A program made the position numbers and the translations under genes. A DNA stretch of 18,593 nt from Gammaproteobacteria bacterium (lineage in GTDB: Bacteria; Pseudomonadota; Gammaproteobacteria; GCA-001735895). The notes under the pieces are model-generated. The model searched no databases. It was not told the origin of the DNA and saw nothing but the letters and a program-made list of their open reading frames with translations. How positions within the stretch are numbered: the stretch's first letter is position 1; each line of letters begins with the position of its first letter. The stretch covers positions 1-18,593 of the forward strand of contig JAOUJX010000029.1 in the NCBI GenBank assembly GCA_029882955.1. Direction: 5' to 3'. Below, piece after piece: positions 8,934-16,998 of the stretch.

Positions 8934-9323
8934 CAGGGTGCACCTATTAAAGATTATTCTCTACGCAGATACCTTGAAGACACTTTTAAATATTATGGAC
9001 ACCTCTGTGCCAGTTTCAGTTGATAGAGGTCAAGAATATTTCAGTAAAATCAGGGAATTGGTGCAGAAACAACTCAGTTTTAGATAGAGTCGGGGGCGAT
9101 GGTTTAGCTCATCACGATAATCGACTATCAAGGACCGAAATTTTTAATGGAGGCTTATCACAAATAGTCGATTACTCTCGAAATTTCCCTGAAGTCAGTA
9201 TTACTTTCACAAAACTAAAACGTCCAAAAAGTTGAATCCATTTTGAATCGATTAATTGACCTTCATCAAAAAAATAATGTAGCAAAGGCAGAAAATAAAA
9301 TTGGCTTAACGGGAAGCATTACT
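8934..9323. other. Intergenic interval between divergent korA and lipoprotein genes
   Basis: This stretch holds no convincing gene. A 71-codon open frame at 9020-9235 starts with TTG without a ribosome-binding site and resembles no family. The left end carries the korA leader with AGGTG before its ATG. A short 6-base inverted pair (ACCTCT at 9001, AGAGGT at 9025) and the longer 11-base inverted repeat listed separately lie inside. The lipoprotein frame stays open upstream to a TTG at 9243, but its translated beginning there is not secretory. I therefore count 9243-9323 as leader. Promoters for both directions must be here, but none matches consensus well. Confidence 0.6.
9118..9174. repeat. 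11-base perfect inverted repeat, 35-base spacer
   Basis: TAATCGACTAT at 9118-9128 is exactly reverse-complemented by ATAGTCGATTA at 9164-9174. The arms lie in the leader region between korA and the lipoprotein gene. They could form an extended hairpin in the lipoprotein leader RNA or be paired operator half-sites. There is no T-run after the second arm, so it does not look like a terminator. Confidence 0.55.
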
Positions 9324-10736
9324 ATGAAGGTTATGGCACTTGTTACTAGTGCATTGATCATTAGCTATACTTTATCCGGATGCGGTGGTGGCGGTGGTGA
9401 TTCAGGCGGTAGTCACAGAGTTGTTGCTGTTGCTGGTCTGGATCATTATGTCGGATTGGGTGAAACGGTAACCCTTGATGGTAGCGCCAGTTATACCACT
9501 GAAAGTACGCCCTTGATTTATGACTGGGAATTCCTTGATCTTCCCAAAGGGAGTACTGCAGGCCCGCTGCCTACAAACTCCTTTAATCCGGTAGCCACAT
9601 TTGTTGCCGATGCCGAAGGGACGTATGAAGTTCAATTAACTGTATCCGATTCAAATCTAGCCTCTGGAATAATACCTGACACTGATACGGTTAAAATCTC
9701 CGCACCAATGCTTACATTATTTGGTGGAAGCGATAACGATAAAGCTCATGATATACGGCTGACTATTGATGGTGGTTATATCGTTGCTGGAGGGACAGCT
9801 TCAATGGGCAATGGGGGGACAGATTTTTACCTGATTAAAATTGACGATTCTGGATTACTGGAGTGGGAAGCGGCTTTTGGAGGAATAGAAGACGAAATAG
9901 CAAATTCAATAGTACAGGCTGATGATGGGGGGTACGTTGCCGTAGGTAATAAATGGCCGGGAATGTATATTTTAAAAACCGACTCCATCGGAAATCTTCT
10001 GTGGGATCACGTAATAACTCCAGGGGCAGTAGGCAGGTACACTGCAAACTCAATACAAAAAACAATTGACGGGGGCTATATCGTTGTAGGAAAGAAGGAT
10101 AAGTCTATTGCTTTGAATAAATTTGATAGTAGTGGGAATCATCTTTGGGAGAGCTTGTTAGGTCAATATGACTCCGAGGGACACGATGTACAACAAACAC
10201 CGGATGGTGGATACATAATAGCTGGACAGTCAAAACCAAATACGTTCTATGATTCAGACGTTTACCTTGTCAAAACCGACATTAACGGGAGTTTTGAGTG
10301 GGAAAAGACTTTTGGCAGTGCTTGGGATGATGTTGGGTATTCCATTCGTATTACCCCGGATGGTGGTTATGCGATAGCCGGAGAAAAGTCTTTTGAGTCC
10401 TGGGAAGCCTTCGTTCATATGTATCTAGTGAAAACTGACTCCAATGGAAACCTGCTTTGGGAAAATACTTTTTTGACAGAAGGAATCTCATATGCCCGTT
10501 CATTGCAGTTAACTAGTGATGGTGGCTACGCAATGACCGGTGGAGGAATGGTCCTGGTGAAGGCTGATGCCTCAGGAAATTATGAGTGGCATAGAAGCTT
10601 TGGCGGAGCACGTGGTGCACGAGGTTACTCACTTGCAATATCTACTGATAATAATTATGTAATCGCTGGCAGCTCAGGCAGGTCCACAACAGATGCATAT
10701 GTTGTCAAAACAGATGGTGTAATTACGTTGTGGTAG
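9324..10736 (+). CDS. PKD-domain lipoprotein with seven-bladed beta-propeller repeats
   Basis: Starting at ATG 9324 the protein has 470 residues and begins with a lipoprotein signal peptide ending in the lipobox LSGC, lipidated at C20 and followed by a glycine-rich linker. The upstream in-frame TTG at 9243 would add 27 polar residues before the signal and is unlikely; GGGA about ten bases before 9324 supports the chosen start. Residues about 33-125 form a PKD-like fold (LGETVTLDGSAS; TYEVQLTVSD). From about 129 to the end there are seven repeats of 43-55 residues with the pattern DGGYxxAG...YLVKTDxxGNxxWExxFGG. The last is degenerate (TDNNYVIAG). Seven such repeats suggest a closed beta-propeller. 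It is probably displayed on the outer membrane or periplasmic face, for binding rather than catalysis. No catalytic residue pattern is seen. Composition is more AT-rich than the kor operon. It converges on the kinase gene 129 bases downstream. Confidence 0.88.
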   Translation: MKVMALVTSALIISYTLSGCGGGGGDSGGSHRVVAVAGLDHYVGLGETVTLDGSASYTTESTPLIYDWEFLDLPKGSTAGPLPTNSFNPVATFVADAEGTYEVQLTVSDSNLASGIIPDTDTVKISAPMLTLFGGSDNDKAHDIRLTIDGGYIVAGGTASMGNGGTDFYLIKIDDSGLLEWEAAFGGIEDEIANSIVQADDGGYVAVGNKWPGMYILKTDSIGNLLWDHVITPGAVGRYTANSIQKTIDGGYIVVGKKDKSIALNKFDSSGNHLWESLLGQYDSEGHDVQQTPDGGYIIAGQSKPNTFYDSDVYLVKTDINGSFEWEKTFGSAWDDVGYSIRITPDGGYAIAGEKSFESWEAFVHMYLVKTDSNGNLLWENTFLTEGISYARSLQLTSDGGYAMTGGGMVLVKADASGNYEWHRSFGGARGARGYSLAISTDNNYVIAGSSGRSTTDAYVVKTDGVITLW

Positions 10737-10865
10737 CCTCTGAGGGCCGATTTTCGGTGTAATTCAATCGAGGATTCTTTCGCAGGCCTTTGTGACCGTT
10801 CCTGACCGAACTGAGCCGTACAGGGCAATTGTGCGAATGCATACTACCGACCCATGTTGGAATTT

Positions 10866-12617
10866 TCACACACCCTGGCCCCTTGGCAGACCTTCAGGCT
10901 GCAAATATCTAGCCTGCCTGAATTCTGCCCAGAACCTGCTGCCCTCACCCAGGGTGGTCTCCACGCCGACCTCCCCGTCCATGAGCTTCGCCAGATGTTG
11001 GCAAATGGTGAGTCCAATACCTGTACCTTCGACACCACTTTTCTCAGCGCCCAGGCGTGAAAAGGGCTCAAACAGATCCGCTATATTTTTTTCGGGAATC
11101 CCCGGGCCAGTATCGCAAATATTGATGCGCAACATCCCCTCTCCAGTGTCTTCGCAACTCACAATCACCTGACCGCCCTCACGGTTGTACTTAATCCCAT
11201 TCGATATCAGATTGAGCAATACTTGCTTGAGCCGTATCTTATCTGCCCAGACCGTAGGGATGCTGTTTAGTGTCACCTGATTCTCCACCTTTATCTGGTG
11301 CTTCTCTGCAAGTGACTGAACCAGGTCGACGCATTCCTGCAAGGCTTCGCCTGAATCAACCGCCTCCATAAACAATTGAATCCGACCACGCTCTATCTGT
11401 TCCAGATCAAGCACATCGTTAATGAGCACCAGCAGGTGATTTCCGGCGCTAAGAATGCGCTCTACGTATTTTTGCTGTTTTTCGTTGAGTTTCGCGTCGA
11501 CTTCCAGGAGCTGGCCGAACCCCAGCACTGCATTCATAGGCGTGCGGAGTTCATGACTCATACGGGAGAGAAATTCAGACTTGGCCTTGTTCGCATCTTC
11601 GGCCTGCTCTTTGGCCTCGAGAAGATCGGCCTCGGCAAGCTTGCGCTCGGTGATGTCCACCGCGACACCGATGCATCCTAGTATTTCACCTTGTCCGTTG
11701 ATGTGAGGGGTGTAATGGGATTCGAAGAAGCGTCCGCTGACCTCGGATTCCGTCATGAAGGACTCCCCGGACAGTACTCGCCTGGCTGCTGCTGTCACTT
11801 CGGGATAGTCAGCATAGAACTCAAACACAGACTGTCCCACTATCTGACCAGGCTTAAGTCCCATTTTCTCCAGGGCGCTGCCTTCGGAAAGTGTAAACAC
11901 CCCGTTTTTATCGTTGGACCATAGTACCAGTGGCGCTGCTGTTACCACGGATTGTAATTGTTCGACTTTTTGCGCTATATACCGCTCTCGCTCAACACTC
12001 TCAATATGCAGGAGAATATTACTTTTAAAGGTGGAATGGGTACGACTCGCAGCAATAACCATCATGAGAAGGTAGAGAGCAATCATGAAAGCCATGGTAA
12101 TCCCCAATTCCGTTTCACTATAAATAAACCGAATCAGCAATGGTATTAAGGCTGAACACAAATAAAAGTAAATGGGTAGTTTCATATATGACAAACTGGT
12201 AACAGCGCCAGCCGCCATGCCACCAATAACAAAAGCAAGAAACACCTGGCGTGCTAGATCGTTTACAGGGAACAGCCAAATCGAGGATGCTCCCCAGACC
12301 AGTGAAGCCAGCAAACTGCCTATAAGAAACCGGCGGTACCAGAGAGATGCTTTTTGTAAATGAGGGCCTGTTTTATTATAAAGGTATGCACTAATACCGC
12401 GTACCAGGCTGATCAGAAAGATAGCTGCTAGCCATATCTGTAATATATTGTGATCAATAACTGGCCACAGGACGAAAACCAGTATGGAAGCATTAATAAT
12501 AGTCGCGATTATCGCATTGTTGACTGCGGCATAGATTTGCGAAGTCTGTTCAGCCAGGACAGCGGTATGATGAATATCAGTGCTGCCGGATTGTTCCGCA
12601 TTTACTGATTCATTCAT
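10866..12617 (-). CDS. Membrane PAS sensor histidine kinase without receiver domain
   Basis: This 583-residue kinase has six predicted membrane helices between about residues 33 and 190, making an integral-membrane sensor module I cannot name. A short coiled linker and one PAS domain (about 218-325, ending in DITERK) follow. The dimerisation domain has phosphoacceptor H355 in MSHELRTPMN. The ATPase domain has the N box at N473, G1 DTGPGIP at 502-508 and G2 GTGIGL at 531-536. All catalytic boxes are intact. No receiver or HPt domain is attached, so a separate response regulator is required; none lies next to it. The gene follows the HD-GYP gene by 11 bases and is surely co-transcribed with it, linking the sensed signal to cyclic-di-GMP turnover. 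The ATG at 12617 has only a weak AAG-type ribosome site, consistent with coupling to the upstream gene. Confidence 0.93.
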   Translation of the reverse strand: MNESVNAEQSGSTDIHHTAVLAEQTSQIYAAVNNAIIATIINASILVFVLWPVIDHNILQIWLAAIFLISLVRGISAYLYNKTGPHLQKASLWYRRFLIGSLLASLVWGASSIWLFPVNDLARQVFLAFVIGGMAAGAVTSLSYMKLPIYFYLCSALIPLLIRFIYSETELGITMAFMIALYLLMMVIAASRTHSTFKSNILLHIESVERERYIAQKVEQLQSVVTAAPLVLWSNDKNGVFTLSEGSALEKMGLKPGQIVGQSVFEFYADYPEVTAAARRVLSGESFMTESEVSGRFFESHYTPHINGQGEILGCIGVAVDITERKLAEADLLEAKEQAEDANKAKSEFLSRMSHELRTPMNAVLGFGQLLEVDAKLNEKQQKYVERILSAGNHLLVLINDVLDLEQIERGRIQLFMEAVDSGEALQECVDLVQSLAEKHQIKVENQVTLNSIPTVWADKIRLKQVLLNLISNGIKYNREGGQVIVSCEDTGEGMLRINICDTGPGIPEKNIADLFEPFSRLGAEKSGVEGTGIGLTICQHLAKLMDGEVGVETTLGEGSRFWAEFRQARYLQPEGLPRGQGV

Positions 12618-12628
12618 ATTGCTTAGTC

Positions 12629-13750
12629 TTAAATATTTTCATTAAATTGCTTCTGTATTTGTTCGATTTCATCCAGGTTTTGGATTAGCGCATCAACACA
12701 GTCCTGATCAAGTTTTTCACCTGCCATCTTTTTAAGTTCCTGAATGGCGCTGTTATTAGACCACGCCTTTTTGTACGGGCGCTCGCTGGTTAACGCATCA
12801 AATACATCGGCGACTGCCACGATACGGGCCTCAAGCGGAATGTTGTCACCTTTTATGCCTAGTGGGTATCCTTCCCCATTTACCGATTCATGATGGAACT
12901 CAGCAATATTGCGCAACATATCTATGTGTTCGAAATTCTCAAGACCAAAGCTTTCAAGAAGATCATCGATCATTACACGCCCTATGTGAGCATGAGTATC
13001 CATAATTGTTTTTTCGTTACCATTCAGTTTGCCGGGTTTAAGCAGAATATTGTCGGGAATCCCAATCTTCCCGAGATCGTGCAATGGAGAAAACATAAAT
13101 ATATGTTCAATGTAATCGTCATTTAGTTGGTACTTATCGGCTACTGTGTTGGCAATAAGTCGACTATAACGAGACATACGATCAAGATGACTGCCGGTTT
13201 CCGGGTCACGAGTATGGGTAATGTTGCCTGTAGCTTTAACCGCTGCAGTTAATGTGTGAATCGATGCTAGTTCATTAATCACCATCAAAGATAGCAAATG
13301 ACCATAAATATCTATCTGACGTAAAACATTTTCAAGAAAAACATTCTTTTGATCTGAGTTGAAAAAAATGAATCCGATAAATTTACCGTTATTAAACATG
13401 GGCATTGTATAACTGGCGGCATATCCCTGCCGTCCAATTCTCCTGGTATGCTCACGCTTGCCCTGCTCAAATGTCAGCATGTTATTAATCACGCGCGGCA
13501 AGCCATTTTTCAGTATTTTTTTAAGCGATGGCGCATTGTCGATAAGGGTCTGATAATGGTCCAGAGGATTATCGTCACCACTGCTATGCAAGTATGTTTT
13601 TAGGATACTCGTCTGCGGGTCATAAACCGCAATTGATATACGGACAATAAACGGAAAAAATTCACTGATAACTTTGTGGGTAGCAATCAGCTTTTCGCGC
13701 AACGGAATGTGTTTATTCAGTTCTTCGAGGATATCTTTATGGTCGGTCAT
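12629..13750 (-). CDS. GAF/HD-GYP cyclic-di-GMP phosphodiesterase
   Basis: This 373-residue soluble protein has a GAF-like N-terminal sensor (about 10-160) and an HD-GYP domain (about 170-360). The metal and catalytic set is visible: H188 in GSHLDR, H224-D225 in HDLGK, H253 and H255 in DTHAHIG, HH at 286-287, the GYP signature GEGYP at 293-296 and D315 in VADVFDAL. An active phosphodiesterase cleaving cyclic-di-GMP to pGpG or GMP is therefore expected. There is no receiver domain, unlike RpfG, so it is regulated by its GAF domain or by partners. ATG 13750 has a strong AGGAGA four bases upstream. A TATAAT box lies at 13785-13790. It is first in a two-gene operon with the membrane kinase. Biochemical activity is inferred from motifs. 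Confidence 0.93.
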   Translation of the reverse strand: MTDHKDILEELNKHIPLREKLIATHKVISEFFPFIVRISIAVYDPQTSILKTYLHSSGDDNPLDHYQTLIDNAPSLKKILKNGLPRVINNMLTFEQGKREHTRRIGRQGYAASYTMPMFNNGKFIGFIFFNSDQKNVFLENVLRQIDIYGHLLSLMVINELASIHTLTAAVKATGNITHTRDPETGSHLDRMSRYSRLIANTVADKYQLNDDYIEHIFMFSPLHDLGKIGIPDNILLKPGKLNGNEKTIMDTHAHIGRVMIDDLLESFGLENFEHIDMLRNIAEFHHESVNGEGYPLGIKGDNIPLEARIVAVADVFDALTSERPYKKAWSNNSAIQELKKMAGEKLDQDCVDALIQNLDEIEQIQKQFNENI

Positions 13751-13784
13751 CTCTCTCCTGAGAAATACTGCAGAACAGTAATGT

Positions 13785-13790
13785 ATTATA
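13785..13790 (-). promoter_or_regulatory. Candidate -10 box of the HD-GYP/kinase operon
   Basis: Read on the minus strand this is a perfect TATAAT, 34 bases before the ATG at 13750, with a good ribosome site in between. The expected -35 region shows only a poor match (TTATGC at a 19-base spacing), so an activator may be required or the box may be fortuitous in this AT-rich stretch. Confidence 0.4.
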
Positions 13791-13899
13791 GTATTTCAGG
13801 TAAATTAGTGCATAAGTATCTGAGCATAAGATATATTCAATTCCATTTGGATCAGTAAAGTGAAAATGACGACTGTTAGCCGATTTTTGCCTATTAGAT

Positions 13900-13956
13900 A
13901 CTGCCAATGAACGGCAGCTAACTGGAAAGCCGAACTTTCAATTTTAACCTGGCAAA
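13900..13956 (+). repeat. Dispersed intergenic repeat, copy A
   Basis: The core matches copies B and C in the same orientation: AATGAACG, then GCTAACTGGAAAGCCGA, then TTTTAACCTGGCAA. Inside, CGGC and GCCG can pair around the AACTGG loop, giving a REP-like imperfect hairpin. A partial second copy lies just upstream at 13861-13882 (GACGACTGTTAGCCG), so the site looks like a decayed tandem pair. It lies upstream of the hybrid kinase. Confidence 0.7.
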
Positions 13957-14146
13957 TTCCGTTGCATTGAATTTGGCATCTTCCATTTCCGCGAACCCGC
14001 TCACCATGAGCCCGAGTGGGTTAGGACTCTTAATCGATAATTCTCAAAGTGCCTAAAACCATTGCCACGTCGGCCAGTGGTGGTGTTCCGATGAATATGT
14101 CCTATACTCGGTAGATCATCTCTTTTGAATCGCTGCCCGGAGTCTA

Positions 14147-16771
14147 ATGCCTGACGTTCTAAAACCATCCAGATCGAGCTTATCGAAACAGGCGCTTGTA
14201 GATGAAATAGAGAGGTTACGGGAAAAATTAAAATCACGTGAAGCGGAATCTGATTTTACGCAGACACTCCATAAAACCCTGTCCCATGCGATTAACATCG
14301 GCTATTGGGAGTGGGATGAAATAGCCCAAAAACCTGCCTATCTCTCCGTGGAAATGGCTGGCATCCTGGGGGTCAGCCAGGAGTCACTTTACCAACAATA
14401 TCAATGTGAAAAAGACTATCTTGCATACCTTCATCCTGACGACCGTGCATACTACATGGATAATATCAACTTCGTCGTGCGTGCGGATGAGCCTGGTAAT
14501 TTAGTCCACGCTTTCGACTATCGGGTTATCAGGCCTGATGGTGAAATTCGCTACGTGCGTGAAACAGAATATAGCGTAAAGAAAGAGAATGGCGTAATTA
14601 CAAAATCCTATGGCGCCATTCAGGACATTACCATTCAACAGGATTCGTTGCGTAAACTACATAAAAGTGAACAGCGCTATAGCTCCCTGTTTTCCATGCT
14701 TCCACTGGGGATACAGGAACAGAACTGGTCCGAGATCAAAAAAACTGTCGAGAAGCTGAAGTCGGAAGGCGTCGAAGATTTAAAGGCATATTTAATCTGT
14801 AATCAAGATCTTTTGCTGAACATCGTAGACACAATAACCGTTACCAGCGTCAACGATAGTTTACTGAAAACATACGAAGCCGATTCCATCGAGGACTATA
14901 TTCGCTACGAGGAAAGCCCAAGGAGCTGGTGGAATGATCAATGGGCCGATCTCTATGCAACAGAAATCTCAGCCCTCGCCAGCTCCTCGAAAATCAATTA
15001 TGCCGAAATTACGGAGTATCGCCTGGATGGGTCGGAATTCTACATCCGACTGATTAGCAGTATAGCCGGGGGTGATGAAGACCACTGGGAAAGGGTATTT
15101 ACTATCGTCGAGGATATTACCGACCGTAAACGACTCGAACAGCAATTAAACAAAAACCACGAAGAGTTGGAGTTAAAAGTCCACGAACGAACCCGGGAAT
15201 TAGCAAATAATGAAAAGCGCTTCAGGGATTTCTCGAGCTCAACTTCAGACTGGTTCTGGGAAATGAACGAAAGGCTCGAGTTTTCCTATTTTTCCGAAGG
15301 ATTGGAGAAATTTGCGGGAATGAAAGCCGGTGACTTGTTGGGTAAGAAAAGGAGCTATATTGATATCGGAGGGGTTGAACCGGAAAAAATCGAAGCACAT
15401 TTGACTACCCTTCAACGACATGAACCATTTCGGGATTTTGTATATTCGCGTTTAGTCGAAGGTAAGGAAACATGGGTATCAATCAGCGGTCAACCGGTTT
15501 TCGATGATGCCGGTAACTTTACCGGTTACCGTGGGACCGGTAGAAATGTCACCGAGCGCAAGCAACTAGACCAGATACTTCTCGAAACGACGGAGCAGGC
15601 TAAAGCCGCCAATCTGGCGAAATCGCAATTCCTTGCCACGATGAGCCATGAGTTAAGAACGCCCATGACCGGTGTCATTGGATTCGCGGACCTGTTACTT
15701 GAGGACGAGTTAGCCTCTGAAGCCAGGGACAAGGTCAAGCGAATTAAAAAATCAGCCAATTCATTACTCGTCCTGTTAAACGACATACTGGACATGTCGA
15801 AAGTAGAGGCCGGGAAAATGGAAATTGAAAACATTGACTTTAATCTATGCCATTTGATGGCCGAGGCAATGTCACAAATTAGACACACCCGCAGTACCGA
15901 CAAAAGACTGGAATTGCATATCGACTGCGGACCCAGGTTCCCGGAGTATATCAATTCGGATCCAACAAGAATCAGGCAGGTTTTGATCAATTTGGTCGGC
16001 AACGCCATTAAATTCACCAAGGAGGGAGAGATTAAGGTGATTGGGGATTTGCTGGAAAATGGTGAAAATCCTCCAGTGATAAAAATCAGCGTGAAAGACA
16101 CTGGAATCGGCATGAGCGATAAAACCGTCGAGAAACTGTTCACCGAGTTTACCCAGGCCGACGCTTCGATCTCGCGTAAATACGAGGGTAGCGGACTTGG
16201 CCTGGCTATCTGCCTGCGATTGGTGCGTTTGATGGGAGGCGATATCGGTGTTGAAAGTTCGAAGGGAGTGGGGAGCCTGTTCTGGTTCACCATCCCTTAT
16301 AAGGCAGCCACAACCGACCATATTGATAAAGCGGTTCAGCCATCCGATTTTAAGCTGGAAGCGACCCGGTCCCTGGACATTCTTCTAGCCGAAGACAACC
16401 GGGTAAATCAATTCGTCATACAAAAACATCTGGAGAGCTACGGGCATAAGGTAACGATCGTGGGAAATGGCCTGGAAGCGGTAACAGCGCACGAAAACGG
16501 CAATTTCGATATTATATTGATGGACATAAGAATGCCCGAGATGGATGGAATGCAGGCAACGCAAGCCATCCGGAAATCGAGCGATAAAAAATCCCGCATT
16601 CCAATTCTTGCCATTACCGCCGATGCGATGAAAGAGAATATCGATTCCTATTACGAATCTGGCATGAACGGCTATATCTCAAAACCCATCGACAAGCATG
16701 AAATGGCGCTGGCCATGAACAAGGCGATCGGGGCAGACATACATATGCCCGCTTCTGGCGGAAAGCACTAG
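14147..16771 (+). CDS. Soluble hybrid histidine kinase with three PAS domains and receiver
   Basis: This 874-residue protein has no membrane segment or signal peptide, so it senses in the cytoplasm. It opens with a short coiled coil (15-35). PAS domains follow at about 45-165 (HPDDR, DITIQQ), about 220-328 (ending DITDRK) and about 355-475 (ending NVTERK), with another coiled coil at about 325-352. The HisKA domain carries H501 in MSHELRTPM. The ATPase domain has N619, G1 DTGIGM at 651-656 and G2 GSGLGL at 681-686. The C-terminal receiver (about 743-862) has phosphoacceptor D793 in LMDIRMPEMDG and K846 in SKP. No HPt domain is attached, so the phosphorelay must continue through a separate HPt protein, or the receiver acts as an internal control. 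ATG 14147 has GGAG seven bases upstream. It is a single-gene unit between repeat copies A and B. The ligand is unknown; no haem or flavin motif is evident. Confidence 0.93.
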   Translation: MPDVLKPSRSSLSKQALVDEIERLREKLKSREAESDFTQTLHKTLSHAINIGYWEWDEIAQKPAYLSVEMAGILGVSQESLYQQYQCEKDYLAYLHPDDRAYYMDNINFVVRADEPGNLVHAFDYRVIRPDGEIRYVRETEYSVKKENGVITKSYGAIQDITIQQDSLRKLHKSEQRYSSLFSMLPLGIQEQNWSEIKKTVEKLKSEGVEDLKAYLICNQDLLLNIVDTITVTSVNDSLLKTYEADSIEDYIRYEESPRSWWNDQWADLYATEISALASSSKINYAEITEYRLDGSEFYIRLISSIAGGDEDHWERVFTIVEDITDRKRLEQQLNKNHEELELKVHERTRELANNEKRFRDFSSSTSDWFWEMNERLEFSYFSEGLEKFAGMKAGDLLGKKRSYIDIGGVEPEKIEAHLTTLQRHEPFRDFVYSRLVEGKETWVSISGQPVFDDAGNFTGYRGTGRNVTERKQLDQILLETTEQAKAANLAKSQFLATMSHELRTPMTGVIGFADLLLEDELASEARDKVKRIKKSANSLLVLLNDILDMSKVEAGKMEIENIDFNLCHLMAEAMSQIRHTRSTDKRLELHIDCGPRFPEYINSDPTRIRQVLINLVGNAIKFTKEGEIKVIGDLLENGENPPVIKISVKDTGIGMSDKTVEKLFTEFTQADASISRKYEGSGLGLAICLRLVRLMGGDIGVESSKGVGSLFWFTIPYKAATTDHIDKAVQPSDFKLEATRSLDILLAEDNRVNQFVIQKHLESYGHKVTIVGNGLEAVTAHENGNFDIILMDIRMPEMDGMQATQAIRKSSDKKSRIPILAITADAMKENIDSYYESGMNGYISKPIDKHEMALAMNKAIGADIHMPASGGKH

Positions 16772-16858
16772 TTCCCAGTAGTGAAATGAACGACTGCTAA
16801 CGGGAAAGCCGACCTTCATTTTTAACCTGGCAACTTCTGGAGTCGACCCAACTGAGAC
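16771..16858 (+). repeat. Dispersed intergenic repeat, copy B
   Basis: It begins at the last base of the hybrid kinase stop codon. By eye it aligns along its length with copy C at 18041-18128: GTTCCCA, AAATGAA, CTAAC-GGAAAGC, GACCTT, TTTTTA-CCTGGCAACTTCT and GTCGACCC are shared with few mismatches. Orientation is the same as in copies A and C. Its inner hairpin is weaker than in A or C. Confidence 0.72.
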
Positions 16859-16978
16859 ATTCTCTAACATCTTTTTTGAGAGCTCCGACTTCAGCCGACC
16901 CTGGTTCGGTACATGGATTCGTTATGTTTATTTCTAGTTATTCCGCCAACGTTGTAATTCTCCGTTACGCCTTTGACT

Positions 16979-16997
16979 AAAGCTTTCTAGCTTTTTT
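16979..16997 (+). terminator. Possible weak rho-independent terminator
   Basis: AAAGCT, loop TTCT, AGCTTT, then more T on the plus strand: a 6-base stem with a T-tail about 200 bases past the hybrid kinase stop. It also lies directly after the stop of the minus-strand PilZ-like gene, so it may serve both converging units. The stem has only two G-C pairs, so it would be weak. Confidence 0.35.
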
Positions 16998-16998
16998 G

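Larger units (their letters stand above)
13751..14146. other. Intergenic region between divergent HD-GYP and hybrid kinase genes
   Basis: There is no gene here. The left end holds the HD-GYP leader and its TATAAT. 13861-13882 is a fragment, and 13900-13956 a good copy, of the dispersed palindromic repeat. At 13994-14027 a nested hairpin is possible (AACCC-GCTC, loop ACCAT, GAGC, later GGGTT). TATACT at 14103-14108 could be the -10 box of the hybrid kinase, 38 bases before its ATG, but no good -35 is present. Confidence 0.5.

Noticed and set aside
8934..9010. Sigma-54 promoter for korA (TGGCAC on the minus strand near 8990)
   Set aside because: The -24-like TGGCAC is present, but no GC-containing -12 element follows at the required distance.
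9020..9235. 71-codon open frame between korA and the lipoprotein
   Set aside because: It starts with TTG, has no ribosome-binding site, no family resemblance, and contains the inverted repeat; treated as non-coding.
10737..10865. Bidirectional terminator between the converging lipoprotein and kinase genes
   Set aside because: Only a 4-base stem (CCGA/TCGG) with no T-run could be found.
15526..16293. 255-codon open frame antisense to the hybrid kinase
   Set aside because: It lies entirely over the kinase catalytic domains, whose motifs are intact on the plus strand; the antisense product has no recognisable domain.
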